A stretch of 64,000 nucleotides of DNA, from assembly GCF_001314605.1 (NCBI RefSeq), contig NZ_LIHP01000016.1, positions 248,001 to 312,000 on the forward strand, given 5' to 3'. Below, one piece after another: positions 34,317 through 43,876 of this stretch. The notes under the pieces were generated by a model. It was not told where the DNA came from, made no database searches, and saw only the letters and a list, made by a program, of their open reading frames with translations. Numbering within the stretch: the first letter of the stretch is position 1; every line of letters begins with the position of its first letter. Origin of the DNA: Marinobacter sp. HL-58. Its GTDB lineage: Bacteria > Pseudomonadota > Gammaproteobacteria > Pseudomonadales > Oleiphilaceae. The position numbers and the translations under genes were made by a program.

Positions 34317-34988
34317 TTACCAGGGCAGCTCCTCGCCATTGCTGTGCCAGAACGAGCCGGTATTTTCCAGGTTCAGCGCCTCAATCCTCGCTGCCAGCCC
34401 CTTTGCCGATTCCTCCGGAGTGATCAGCCCGCCGAAATTCACCATGCGGGTCTGCACATAGCCGGGATGAAGTTGAGCCACCGCAATGCCCCTCGGCTTC
34501 AGGTCCATGGCCAGGGACTTGCCAAAGGCATTCAGCGCTGCCTTCGAAGCGCGGTAACCATAGCGGCCGCCGGAATCGTTGTCCGCAATGGAGCCCATGC
34601 GGCTGGTGATGTTGGCGATCTTGCCGCCGGACGGAATCCGGGAGACCAGGGCCTCTGCCACACGAAGCGGTGCGTAGGCGTTGATCTCCATCTGGGTACG
34701 GATAGAGTCGAAGTCGATGCTGCCCAGTTTCTCATCCTGCAACAGGCCGGCATTGTTGATCAGCAAATCGATCTGCTGATCTTTTAACTCATCGACCAGC
34801 TTCCGGATACCTTTGTCGGTGGTTACATCCACCCCTTCAATCACCCGGGCGGCTACATCCGCCAGCTCCGCCGACGCTTCCCGGCAAACGCCCACCACAT
34901 CACAACCTTCACCGGCATAATGACGGGCAAGCTCGAGACCGATGCCACGGTTGGCGCCGGTAATTACAACGGTTCTGTTAGCAGACAT
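34317..34988 (-). CDS. SDR family oxidoreductase
   Basis: A 223-residue short-chain dehydrogenase. TGANRGIG is at residues 10-17, NNAG at 78-81, catalytic Ser129 and Tyr145-x3-Lys149. It resembles the group that includes C-factor (CsgA) and other small SDRs. Substrate unknown. It is followed by tenA after 58 bases. Confidence 0.9.
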   Translation of the reverse strand: MSANRTVVITGANRGIGLELARHYAGEGCDVVGVCREASAELADVAARVIEGVDVTTDKGIRKLVDELKDQQIDLLINNAGLLQDEKLGSIDFDSIRTQMEINAYAPLRVAEALVSRIPSGGKIANITSRMGSIADNDSGGRYGYRASKAALNAFGKSLAMDLKPRGIAVAQLHPGYVQTRMVNFGGLITPEESAKGLAARIEALNLENTGSFWHSNGEELPW

Positions 34989-35059
34989 GGAAACCTCCTG
35001 TTCTGTGGTAAGGATTCACTGATACGAAATAAGGGCGTTACAGTTCAAACTGGCCGACA

Positions 35060-35521
35060 TTACTGATCTTTATCAGTGGGAACCAGCTCTCGCTCGAAAC
35101 GACCAAGCGCCACCATGATCACAAGAGCCAGCACGGTTACCATTCCGGCCAGGTAGAAATTATTGATACCGGCGGCAACTCCTATAGCCCCTGCCAGCCA
35201 TATTGACGCACCCGTGGTAATACCCTGAATCTGTCCACCACTTCGAATGATACTGCCGGCACCCAGAAAACCGATTCCACCAACCACGCCCTGCACTACA
35301 CGGGTAGGGTCTATACGGGCGGAAGGATCACCTTCTGCAGTGGCAAACAGAACGCTCATACCAATTATGATGAAGGTTGCCGAACCCAGCGAAACAAGCA
35401 TGTGGGAGCGCAGCCCGGCAGGTTTACCACGCAGTTCCCGCTCAAGGCCAAGAAACAGTGCCAGGCCAGCGGCGACAGAGAGGCGGAGTAGCATGTCCAA
35501 CGGAGCGATTTCGGTTTCCAT
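35060..35521 (-). CDS. MgtC/SapB family membrane protein
   Basis: About 153 residues from the ATG at 35521 (AGGGA). It has four helices and the MgtC signature LGLERELRGKPAGLRSHM plus GGIGFLGAGSIIRSG. This family is associated with magnesium limitation and acid or phosphate stress. It lacks the C-terminal ACT-like domain of full MgtC. The longer frame up to 35671 has no RBS. Confidence 0.9.
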   Translation of the reverse strand: METEIAPLDMLLRLSVAAGLALFLGLERELRGKPAGLRSHMLVSLGSATFIIIGMSVLFATAEGDPSARIDPTRVVQGVVGGIGFLGAGSIIRSGGQIQGITTGASIWLAGAIGVAAGINNFYLAGMVTVLALVIMVALGRFERELVPTDKDQ

Positions 35522-35670
35522 GGTATTCCCTGAAAGAAACTTCGTTGATGAATGATATCGGCTCAACCCAAGCGTAGCACTGCAGGTTATCAACCGTTGA
35601 GTCTGGTGACCGCTCCGGATAACAATTACACTGACGGACCACTCACCGCTTCCGGAGCCGAGGCCCGCCA

Positions 35671-36510
35671 ATGCTGCTCTACACCCTCTGCATGCTGGCC
35701 GTTATCGGACTTTCCGTTTTCTACCTGTTCTTCTATCGCAACTGGCGGCGGGAAAGAAAGCTCCAGCAACCCTTCCCTGACCAGTGGCACAAAATACTTG
35801 AAACCCAGGTGCCGGTTTTCAACAGACTGCCCCGCGCCCTGCAGCACCAGCTGGAACAACACGTGCAGCTGTTCCTGGCAGAAAAATCCTTCTACGGCTG
35901 CGACGGATTTGAAGTGGACGATACCGTACGCCTGACCATTGCCGGCCATGCCTGCCTGTTAATTATTGCCCGCAATTTTTCCGACTTCGACGAGGTAAGC
36001 AGCATCCTTGTCTATCCGGACGCTTATCATGTCAGGGAAATTGAAAGCGACGGGATAGTGGTGAGCGAGAGCAGCCAGATCCGCGCCGGCGAAGCCTCCA
36101 GCCGTGGTCAGGTGGTGCTGGCATGGGCCGAGTGCGAGGAAGGCGCCGTCAACCCCGACGGGCACCACAACGTGATTCTCCACGAGTTTGCCCATCAGCT
36201 TGATTACCTGGACGGCACTGCTGACGGCGCCCCTCCACTCTCCGGAGAACAGGCCCGGCACTGGCAGGAAACCATGACCCGGGCCTACGAACATCTGCGC
36301 CACTCACTCCGTCATCACAAAAAGCCCTGGCTGGACCCTTATGGGGCAACGGAGCCGGCTGAGTTTTTCGCGGTGCTGACAGAAGCTTTTTTCCAGCAGC
36401 CCGGTCACCTCGAAGAGGAACAGCCGGAAGTCTTCGTGGCACTGCGCGGGTTCTACAGGTTTGATCCCCTCTCGCTGAGCATAGCCGCTCCTGAGCACAC
36501 TCAGAGGTGA
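35671..36510 (+). CDS. mtfA: M90 family zinc peptidase MtfA
   Basis: A 279-residue protein with an N-terminal hydrophobic segment and the zinc motif HEFAH at residues 171-175. The M90 family includes MtfA, a peptidase/regulator that binds the Mlc repressor and so affects PTS sugar uptake in enterics. The N-terminal membrane segment is common in marine homologues. Mlc partner not visible here. Confidence 0.9.
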   Translation: MLLYTLCMLAVIGLSVFYLFFYRNWRRERKLQQPFPDQWHKILETQVPVFNRLPRALQHQLEQHVQLFLAEKSFYGCDGFEVDDTVRLTIAGHACLLIIARNFSDFDEVSSILVYPDAYHVREIESDGIVVSESSQIRAGEASSRGQVVLAWAECEEGAVNPDGHHNVILHEFAHQLDYLDGTADGAPPLSGEQARHWQETMTRAYEHLRHSLRHHKKPWLDPYGATEPAEFFAVLTEAFFQQPGHLEEEQPEVFVALRGFYRFDPLSLSIAAPEHTQR

Positions 36511-36513
36511 CAA

Positions 36514-36972
36514 TTACCCGGTGTTGTTTCCCCAGGCCCTGGCCATGACCAGGTAACTGAACGAGGCCGACCAGGTAATCATCATGAAGCCTACCAGGGC
36601 CTCCGTACCTGCAAGAAACCGCACATGCCCGGAAGCCGCCAGATCCCCCCAGCCCGCAGTTGTATAGGTGGACGCAGAAAAGTAGACACAGTCCAGTAAG
36701 CTGATATGGGAGTAACCAACAATGGTGCCGTACTCACCGAAATCCAGCAGATACCAGAACGCCAAGCCAAACAGCCAGATTTCAATGACATGGGCAATGA
36801 GCAACGCAAACATATTGCCGAGGATAATCGGCCGGTTGCGAAACCCACCGGATGAAGAGAGTTGCTGCCTGGGACAAAAGCGGTTCAGCAATTGAATGAC
36901 TTCAAAATGAAAGACGACAACCAATCCAACAACCAGAGCCGTAACTGACACAACAACCACTTCACCATTCAC
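36514..36972 (-). CDS. Ion-channel-domain protein (two-TM K+ channel-like)
   Basis: A 152-residue protein with about three membrane helices. The pore region STYTTAGWGDLAASG resembles an Ion_trans_2 selectivity filter, but has TAGWGD where K+ channels have TVGYGD. Selectivity is therefore uncertain. It starts with GTG with AAGGA seven bases before. No regulatory RCK domain. Confidence 0.8.
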   Translation of the reverse strand: MNGEVVVVSVTALVVGLVVVFHFEVIQLLNRFCPRQQLSSSGGFRNRPIILGNMFALLIAHVIEIWLFGLAFWYLLDFGEYGTIVGYSHISLLDCVYFSASTYTTAGWGDLAASGHVRFLAGTEALVGFMMITWSASFSYLVMARAWGNNTG

Positions 36973-37016
36973 AAACAGTTCCTTAATTGCCGGTATCTGA
37001 ATTTCGCAACACAGGT

Positions 37017-37067
37017 TTACCTCCTTACTTTCAGGCTGTCCAGATAAACGTAAAGCTCTACCTCACG
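37017..37067 (-). pseudogene. Remnant of a paralogue of the 81-aa hypothetical gene at 40352
   Basis: Reading the minus strand gives EVELYVYLDSLKVRR then stop, closely resembling the C-terminus EAELHVYLDRLGVRR of the gene at 40352-40597. DNA is identical at 28 of 31 bases between 37036-37066 and 40371-40401. The rest of the paralogue is missing, so this is a decayed tail fused to the end of the methyltransferase gene. Confidence 0.5.
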
Positions 37068-37851
37068 CGTCGCGCCGCCAGACATCATCTTCCGACGCCG
37101 CATTGTCCGGTCGATCGGCCACTACCCTTCCACCGATCATCGGTACCAGGGCGGGTACACGCCTCTGATAGCGGCGATACTGATCCCCGAACACCTTCAC
37201 GAGATCCCGTTCTTCGAAACGGGTACCAACGAGAATGTACAAAGTGAACAAACCGGCGAACAGTAGATGCCCTGCCGTCATGTCGGGCGTTGACCAGAGT
37301 ACCAACAACATGCCGGTCATCATCGGGTGACGGACGATGCGGTACAGAAACGGGGTCACGAATGAAGGCGCATGGGCACCAGACAGATTCTTCAAACCAC
37401 GAACAGCCTGTGCCAGCCCAACCAGCTCCCAGTGGTTAATCTGAAAGGTTGAGCCAACCAACAGCAACCAGCCACCCCAGTAAAAGATCTGAATGATCGT
37501 TTGCCAGTTACCGCTGCTGACCTTCCAAACGGTTTCCGGTAGCGGCTGCCAGGCCCACATCAGGAACAGAAGGATCACCGAAGAGAGAAACACATACACA
37601 CTGCGTTCCATGGCCTCGGGCACCAGGCGATTGAGCCAGCCCTTGGAGCCTTCTCTGGCCATCAGACTGTGCTGGATTCCGAACAGCAGCACCAGGAGCG
37701 TATTTATCAGAACCGGGTAAGCACCCCGGGCTCCTCCGTCAATCGTCTCCCAGGGGCCAGAATTAAGCAGGAAGGCCATAAGGGCCAGAACACAAACCAA
37801 AAAAAGAATGTAGCTGAAGCCGCTGAATACAATAATTGATACACGTCGCAT
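37063..37851 (-). CDS. mddA: Methanethiol S-methyltransferase-like (MddA) membrane protein
   Basis: About 262 residues from the ATG at 37851; AGGAGG lies eight bases before, and a GTG at 37860 is less likely. Five or so helices and the ICMT/NnrU-type C-terminus, RIVRHPMMTGML...EERDLVKVFGDQYRRYQRRVP, are intact. MddA methylates methanethiol with SAM to dimethyl sulfide. The assignment to MddA over other NnrU relatives rests on overall similarity only. Confidence 0.78.
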   Translation of the reverse strand: MRRVSIIVFSGFSYILFLVCVLALMAFLLNSGPWETIDGGARGAYPVLINTLLVLLFGIQHSLMAREGSKGWLNRLVPEAMERSVYVFLSSVILLFLMWAWQPLPETVWKVSSGNWQTIIQIFYWGGWLLLVGSTFQINHWELVGLAQAVRGLKNLSGAHAPSFVTPFLYRIVRHPMMTGMLLVLWSTPDMTAGHLLFAGLFTLYILVGTRFEERDLVKVFGDQYRRYQRRVPALVPMIGGRVVADRPDNAASEDDVWRRDA

Positions 37852-37993
37852 CACGTGCACCTCCTGATAGATTCAAGACCAAAATGATCAAGTGGTGGAC
37901 AAAAACACTGCGGCTTGCACCCCGTTCCGGAGCTGTCAGGGCCGCATTGGAAATTGCAAAAAGACATTAACGTACGGCACTTGCCGCCCGGGA

Positions 37994-39085
37994 TCATATC
38001 CCGGGACGTGCAACGAAATAGACGTTAAACGGGTCGTGTTCCAGCCGATGCGCCGTGATCTGCCTGAATCCCGCGGTTTGCAGCATGGCTTCCGCCATTT
38101 CTTCGCCCCACATCGTACCCAGTCCCGGGCCACCCTGCCCCAGAGAAACCGGCGTGCAGTGGGCGCAGGAGATGCTGTACAGCAGCGGCCCCAGTGGATG
38201 GTCCAGGTTATTTTCAAGATGGCTGGAGCCGGCAATGTCCTGCATCAGGTAAACCCCGCCTGGCCGCAAAGCCCGGGCGATACCCGACAGCAGCGCTTGC
38301 GGATCGGCCTGGTCGTGTACCGCATCGAAGCTGGTGATCAGGTCGTAGCGCTGGGGTTCATCAAAATCACGCATGTCCAGGCCCTGCAGAGTAAGGTTGG
38401 CCACCCCGGCCTCCGCCGCTTCCCGGGCAGTTTCTGCAAAAGCGTCCGGGCACAGGTCATAACCCACGAACCGACTGTGGGGATATTCACGAGCCAGCGT
38501 AAGCAACGCCTTGCCTGCTCCACAGCCGGCATCAAGAACATCGATTCCCTGTTCCAGCCGGCTGGCCAGGCCCGGCACGAGAGGAAGGATATGGTCGCGC
38601 AACGCGGCGACGACCGTTTGCGCACTGTCCTCACTCATAACCTGATGGAAGCAGGGATAGGCCTCATAAGGCAGTCCTCCACCATTCCGGAAGCAACCGA
38701 TCAGTGCATCCTCCATTTTCGCAACGACAGGAACAAACTGGGCATTCACTGCCATGTTATTGGGCACCGCTGCCCGGGTCAGGCAGGCCGCATGCGCCGC
38801 GGGCAGTTCGTAGCATTGGGTCTGCGGATCGTAGGTGACTATTTTCCCGGTCACCATCACCGCCAGCCACTCGCGGACATAGCGCTCATGCAGGCCTGCT
38901 GCCCTGGCGATCACATCACCAGGGGCCGGCGGCAAATCTGCCAGATGATCGAAAAGCCCCAGCTTATGGCCCAACGACACCATGGCGATGATCGCACTGT
39001 GATTCAGCATGTTGACCAGGTCATTGGCAAAGGCGTCTGTGGCGGCTGCCTGTTGTTCAGCAAAAGACGGTTCTATGACGTTCAT
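37994..39085 (-). CDS. Class I SAM-dependent methyltransferase with winged-helix N-terminus
   Basis: A 363-residue protein. Residues 20-90 form a winged-helix region as in O-methyltransferases (HSAIIAMVSLGHKLGLFDHLA). Residues 155-290 hold the SAM fold, with motif I VLDAGCGAGKAL and acidic VGYDLCPDAF. It is similar to the Rv2258c type. It is divergent from a GlxA-type regulator at 39283, which probably controls it. Substrate unknown. Confidence 0.88.
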   Translation of the reverse strand: MNVIEPSFAEQQAAATDAFANDLVNMLNHSAIIAMVSLGHKLGLFDHLADLPPAPGDVIARAAGLHERYVREWLAVMVTGKIVTYDPQTQCYELPAAHAACLTRAAVPNNMAVNAQFVPVVAKMEDALIGCFRNGGGLPYEAYPCFHQVMSEDSAQTVVAALRDHILPLVPGLASRLEQGIDVLDAGCGAGKALLTLAREYPHSRFVGYDLCPDAFAETAREAAEAGVANLTLQGLDMRDFDEPQRYDLITSFDAVHDQADPQALLSGIARALRPGGVYLMQDIAGSSHLENNLDHPLGPLLYSISCAHCTPVSLGQGGPGLGTMWGEEMAEAMLQTAGFRQITAHRLEHDPFNVYFVARPGI

Positions 39086-39282
39086 GGTGTGATCCCTGTG
39101 TTGAATGAACAGTTGTCATCTTAAAGAGCATTGATTAACCGCCCATCAGTCAAAAACCACCCAATACAGTCAAATCTGCCAGATCAGGACAACACCGTAC
39201 TCAGTCACAGGCAAAGGAGGCTAATATTATAGAAACCCGATTGACCGGGAACCGCTGCCTTGCACCGGGGGAGAACATCACC

Positions 39283-40317
39283 ATGCCTGCGCCAACGCAC
39301 CGGAAGCCAACGGAAGTGGCTATTCTGGCCACCAGTCAGACTACATCCTCTACGGTGTACGGGATGAACGATCTGCTGTGCTCGGCTGGCCGGGACTGGG
39401 CCGTGATTACCGGGGGCGAAGCCGGACCTCCGCTTGTCAATCCCACCATCATCTCGGCCAGCGGCACTCCCCAGGAAGTGGCCAATGGGGGCTGGGTAAA
39501 ACCCCATCGACGTTTCAGTGATAACTATCGTCCCGACGTGGTTTGCATCCTGGAAATCGCCATGGCCCCGGACAGCCAGTTCGTAAAGGAGCTGACCACG
39601 GAGATCCACTGGCTGAAGGCCTACTGGGAAAGCGGTGGAACCGTTGCGTCGGCCTGCACCGGCTCACTGCTCATGGCCGAAGCAGGATTACTCGACGGCG
39701 AGGACGCGACCACTCACTGGGCATTCTGTGACTTCGCCGCTCGCCGCTACCCACGTGTCCGCTTCCATTCGAACAGGGCACTGGTAACCTCCGGCAAGGG
39801 CCAGCGGCTGATCATGGCCGGAGGTGGCGCATCCTGGATGGACCTCGGGCTATACCTGATCGCCCGTTTCTGCGGCATAGAGGAAGCAATCCGAGTGGCG
39901 AAAGTCCACCTGATTGACTGGCATGAGGCAGGGCAACAACCCTACGCCGTACTCTCCTGCAGCCGGCAATCGGAGGATGCGGTGATTGCACGATGTCAGG
40001 TGTGGGTGGCTGAAAACTATGACCGCCCCTCCCCCGTCAACCAGATGATAGCCCGGAGCGGATTAAGCGAGCGTTCCTTCAAGCGTCGATTTCAGCTGGC
40101 CACCGGCATGACACCGATGGAATACGTCCTCACACTGCGCCTGGAAGAAGCCAAGCAACTGCTGGAAACTTCCGACTTGTCCATCGACGCGGTGGCCGAG
40201 GCCGTCGGGTATCAGGACGCCGGCTTTTTCGGGCGCAAATTCCTCAGCCGGGTGGGCATGACACCAACTCAGTACCGGCGCAGGTTCCACGGGTTGCGGC
40301 AACACGTTATGGCATAA
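39283..40317 (+). CDS. GlxA family AraC-type regulator
   Basis: A 344-residue regulator from the ATG at 39283 (GGGGGAG RBS). It has a DJ-1/PfpI-like domain (residues 10-190; SACTGSLLMAEAGLL contains the Cys-like elbow) and an AraC HTH pair (about 240-335). It is divergent from the SAM methyltransferase gene, a typical arrangement for a local regulator. The second GlxA regulator in this window. Confidence 0.88.
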   Translation: MPAPTHRKPTEVAILATSQTTSSTVYGMNDLLCSAGRDWAVITGGEAGPPLVNPTIISASGTPQEVANGGWVKPHRRFSDNYRPDVVCILEIAMAPDSQFVKELTTEIHWLKAYWESGGTVASACTGSLLMAEAGLLDGEDATTHWAFCDFAARRYPRVRFHSNRALVTSGKGQRLIMAGGGASWMDLGLYLIARFCGIEEAIRVAKVHLIDWHEAGQQPYAVLSCSRQSEDAVIARCQVWVAENYDRPSPVNQMIARSGLSERSFKRRFQLATGMTPMEYVLTLRLEEAKQLLETSDLSIDAVAEAVGYQDAGFFGRKFLSRVGMTPTQYRRRFHGLRQHVMA

Positions 40318-40351
40318 AAGGGCAGATCAGCTCACTTTTACTTCTGGCTGC

Positions 40352-40597
40352 CTATCGCCTCACCCCTAACCTGTCCAGGTAAACGTGAAGCTCTGCCTCA
40401 CTGATATTGACGTACTCCACCACCCGACCATAGAGCATCACCGTTGGCACATTACGCCCATTCAGCTCGCGCTGGGTTTCCTGCAAAACATACAGAATGA
40501 TGCGCTCGGTGCGAGTCAGGCCGTCTCGCGCATCGGGGATGGTTTCCAGGAGGGTATCAAGCTCTTCCGGGCTTAGAGTCAATTCAACATGCTCCAT
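40352..40597 (-). CDS. Hypothetical 81-aa acidic protein
   Basis: A small soluble protein with a Glu/Leu-rich helix (PEELDTLLETIPDARDGLTRTERIILYVLQ) and a C-terminal strand-helix (VPTVMLYGRVVEYVNISEAELHVYL). No family recognised. A 28/31-base copy of its 3' end exists at 37036. Confidence 0.6.
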   Translation of the reverse strand: MEHVELTLSPEELDTLLETIPDARDGLTRTERIILYVLQETQRELNGRNVPTVMLYGRVVEYVNISEAELHVYLDRLGVRR

Positions 40598-40749
40598 TTC
40601 GATTAAGTCGCACGTGTGCGATATCAGGATACCGCAGGCTGTTCCAGTATAGAGGAGTCTGTTGCGACAGTTTGTGGTATATCTTCACACATGGGTAAGC
40701 TGCGACCTTGGCAGCGGATGCCAACTCATGAAGGGCAAGTGGCAATTAC

Positions 40750-41472
<723 letters not shown>

Positions 41473-41476
41473 CGCC

Positions 41477-43855
41477 ATGCCAGCCATTCTCACCAGCATC
41501 CTGCATGCCAAATTACGCCGCGAGCTCTGGCAGATGCGGGGACCGACACTTGCAATCGCCCTGGTCATCGCTGGCGGCATTTCCGTGTGTCTGTTGTCAC
41601 TGGTGAACTATTCCTCGTTAACGGCCACTCGCACCCAGTACTATCAGGAACATCAGTTTGCCGACGTGTTTGCCACCCTGGAACGAGCGCCCCGGCAGTT
41701 ACTGCAACAGGCCGAAGAGATTCCCGGTGTAACCCGACTGAGCGGAAGAGTTGAAGGCGTCGCCAAGCTTGAAATTCCCGGCTTCAGTGATCCCGCTTCC
41801 GCCCGCCTGCTGTCTTTGCCCCCTGCAGGGCAGCCAGAGGTCAACCGGACATATCTGCGCCACGGGCGATTACCCCATTCCGACCGCAGCGATGAAGTCG
41901 CCGTGATCGGAAGCTTTGCTGACGCTCACGAGCTCCAACTGGGCGACCGCCTGGGAGCCATCATTAATGGTCGGCGCCAGGCCCTAACCGTGGTAGGTAT
42001 CGTTGAATCGCCGGAGTTTGTTTATGTTATTCCACCGGGCGGAATGCTGCCCGACTACCAACGCTATGGCGTGGCCTGGATGACCGAGCAGGCGTTGGCG
42101 TCGGCCATGGACATGCGCGGCGCTTTCAACAGCCTGGTGTTAACGGTTGATCCGTCCATTCCGGTAGCTGGCGTAATCGATCTGCTTGATCGATTGCTGG
42201 CCCCTTACGGAGGCACCGGTGCCTATGCACGGGATGATCAGTTCTCACACCGCTTCCTGAACGACGAGCTGAACCAGCTCAAAACCATGGCCGTAGTCTT
42301 TCCCGTCATCTTTATGGCAGTTGCCATGTTCCTGCTCAATACAGTGATAACCCGGCTGATCAGTACCCAAAGGGACATCATTGCTGTATTGAAAGCGTTT
42401 GGTTACAGCAACAGGCAGATCGGCTGGCACTATAGTCAAATGGTGCTGACCATAGCCTTTACCGGCCTGTTGATAGGCACCATTACCGGCATGTGGCTGG
42501 GCCGGGCCCTGGGCGGGCTCTATATGGAGTACTACAGGTTTCCGGAACTGCTGTTCCGCATCAGCCCCTGGTGGATCCTTATCCTGAGCTTGCTGACACT
42601 TTTTGTAGCCTGGCTTGGGGGCTGGCGCGCCATACGCAGTGCTGCATCCCTGCCCCCGGCTGAGGCCATGCGGCCGGAAGGCCCCGCCAGATACCGGGTA
42701 ACCGCTCCGGAGCGCATGCTGTCGTGGATCCGCTTCAGCCAACCCTCCCGCATGATTGTGCGACATCTGGCGCAACGCCCCGCCCGCACAGCGTTGTCCG
42801 TAACAGGCATAGCCATGGCGACGGCCGTGGTGATCGTCGGGAACTTCCAGTTCAGCTCGGTTTCCTTGATGGTACACACCCAGTTTGCACAGGTGCAGCA
42901 ACAGGATCTGACCGTCAGCCTGACCGATCCACTTCACCAGACCATTATGTACGGAATGAGGAGGCAGCCAGGTATCCGATATACCGAGGGGCGACGTGTA
43001 GCGGCAGTTGAGCTGGTCAATGGCCACCGGCAATGGCGCACCGCCTTGACCGGTATTCCAGACGATGCCCGGCTACAGTTCGTCATAGACGAACATCTTA
43101 ACAAGGTCCCTATACCTCCTGCCGGGCTGTTACTGACCGATTTTCTGGCAGAACAACTTGGAGTGAATGCCGGAGATTCCATACAGGTGAGGATACTTGA
43201 AGGTCATCGCCCTGTGCTGAACCTGCAAGTCGCAGGCGTAACCAGCGAATTCCTGGGTGTGGGTTCCTACATGAACCTCGCTGCGATGAATCGGGCACTG
43301 AAAGAGGGGCCAGTCGTCAATCAGGTGCTGATGAATCTGGAGCCAGGACAAGCGGGAACCGTGTATCAGGAACTGCGGGATACTCCGCGGGTAATGGCCA
43401 TCAACATTCGCCAGGTGATGCTGGACAGTTTTTTCGAAACGCTGGCAAAAACCTTCCTCACCTTCACCTGGGTGATCAGCATGCTGGGTGGCATTATTGC
43501 TTTTGGAGTTATCTATAACACCGTGCGCATCTCCCTCGCGGAACGTGGGCGGGATCTGGCGAGCCTGCGAGTACTGGGCTATAGCCACAACGAAGTGGCC
43601 CACATTCTTCTTGCCGAGCTGGCAATTCTGCTGATACTCGGCATTCCCCTCGGTTGGGCCACAGGCCATGGCCTGGCGAGCCTGGTGGTGACTATGATGC
43701 AAACCGAACTATACCGGGTACCGTTGATTATCACGGGCAGAACGCTGGCACTGGCGGCCAGTGTGGTAATCGTATCGGCCCTGATAACCGGATTCATTAC
43801 CTGGTGGCGGCTGCGTAAACTGGACCTTGTGGCAGTCCTCAAAACCCGGGAATAA
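41477..43855 (+). CDS. FtsX-like ABC transporter permease (large, two FtsX domains)
   Basis: A 792-residue protein with about eight membrane helices in two FtsX blocks (near 270-390 and 665-785), and two large periplasmic domains. This is the tandem LolE-like/DevC type, which pairs with a MacB-like ATPase and an HlyD-type adaptor. Role is probably efflux; the substrate is unknown. Confidence 0.88.
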   Translation: MPAILTSILHAKLRRELWQMRGPTLAIALVIAGGISVCLLSLVNYSSLTATRTQYYQEHQFADVFATLERAPRQLLQQAEEIPGVTRLSGRVEGVAKLEIPGFSDPASARLLSLPPAGQPEVNRTYLRHGRLPHSDRSDEVAVIGSFADAHELQLGDRLGAIINGRRQALTVVGIVESPEFVYVIPPGGMLPDYQRYGVAWMTEQALASAMDMRGAFNSLVLTVDPSIPVAGVIDLLDRLLAPYGGTGAYARDDQFSHRFLNDELNQLKTMAVVFPVIFMAVAMFLLNTVITRLISTQRDIIAVLKAFGYSNRQIGWHYSQMVLTIAFTGLLIGTITGMWLGRALGGLYMEYYRFPELLFRISPWWILILSLLTLFVAWLGGWRAIRSAASLPPAEAMRPEGPARYRVTAPERMLSWIRFSQPSRMIVRHLAQRPARTALSVTGIAMATAVVIVGNFQFSSVSLMVHTQFAQVQQQDLTVSLTDPLHQTIMYGMRRQPGIRYTEGRRVAAVELVNGHRQWRTALTGIPDDARLQFVIDEHLNKVPIPPAGLLLTDFLAEQLGVNAGDSIQVRILEGHRPVLNLQVAGVTSEFLGVGSYMNLAAMNRALKEGPVVNQVLMNLEPGQAGTVYQELRDTPRVMAINIRQVMLDSFFETLAKTFLTFTWVISMLGGIIAFGVIYNTVRISLAERGRDLASLRVLGYSHNEVAHILLAELAILLILGIPLGWATGHGLASLVVTMMQTELYRVPLIITGRTLALAASVVIVSALITGFITWWRLRKLDLVAVLKTRE

Positions 43856-43876
43856 GCAGATAAAGGGACATCTTTC

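Noticed and set aside
33590-34339. TPP riboswitch upstream of tenA
   Set aside because: The 58 bases before the gene show none of the conserved TPP-riboswitch blocks.
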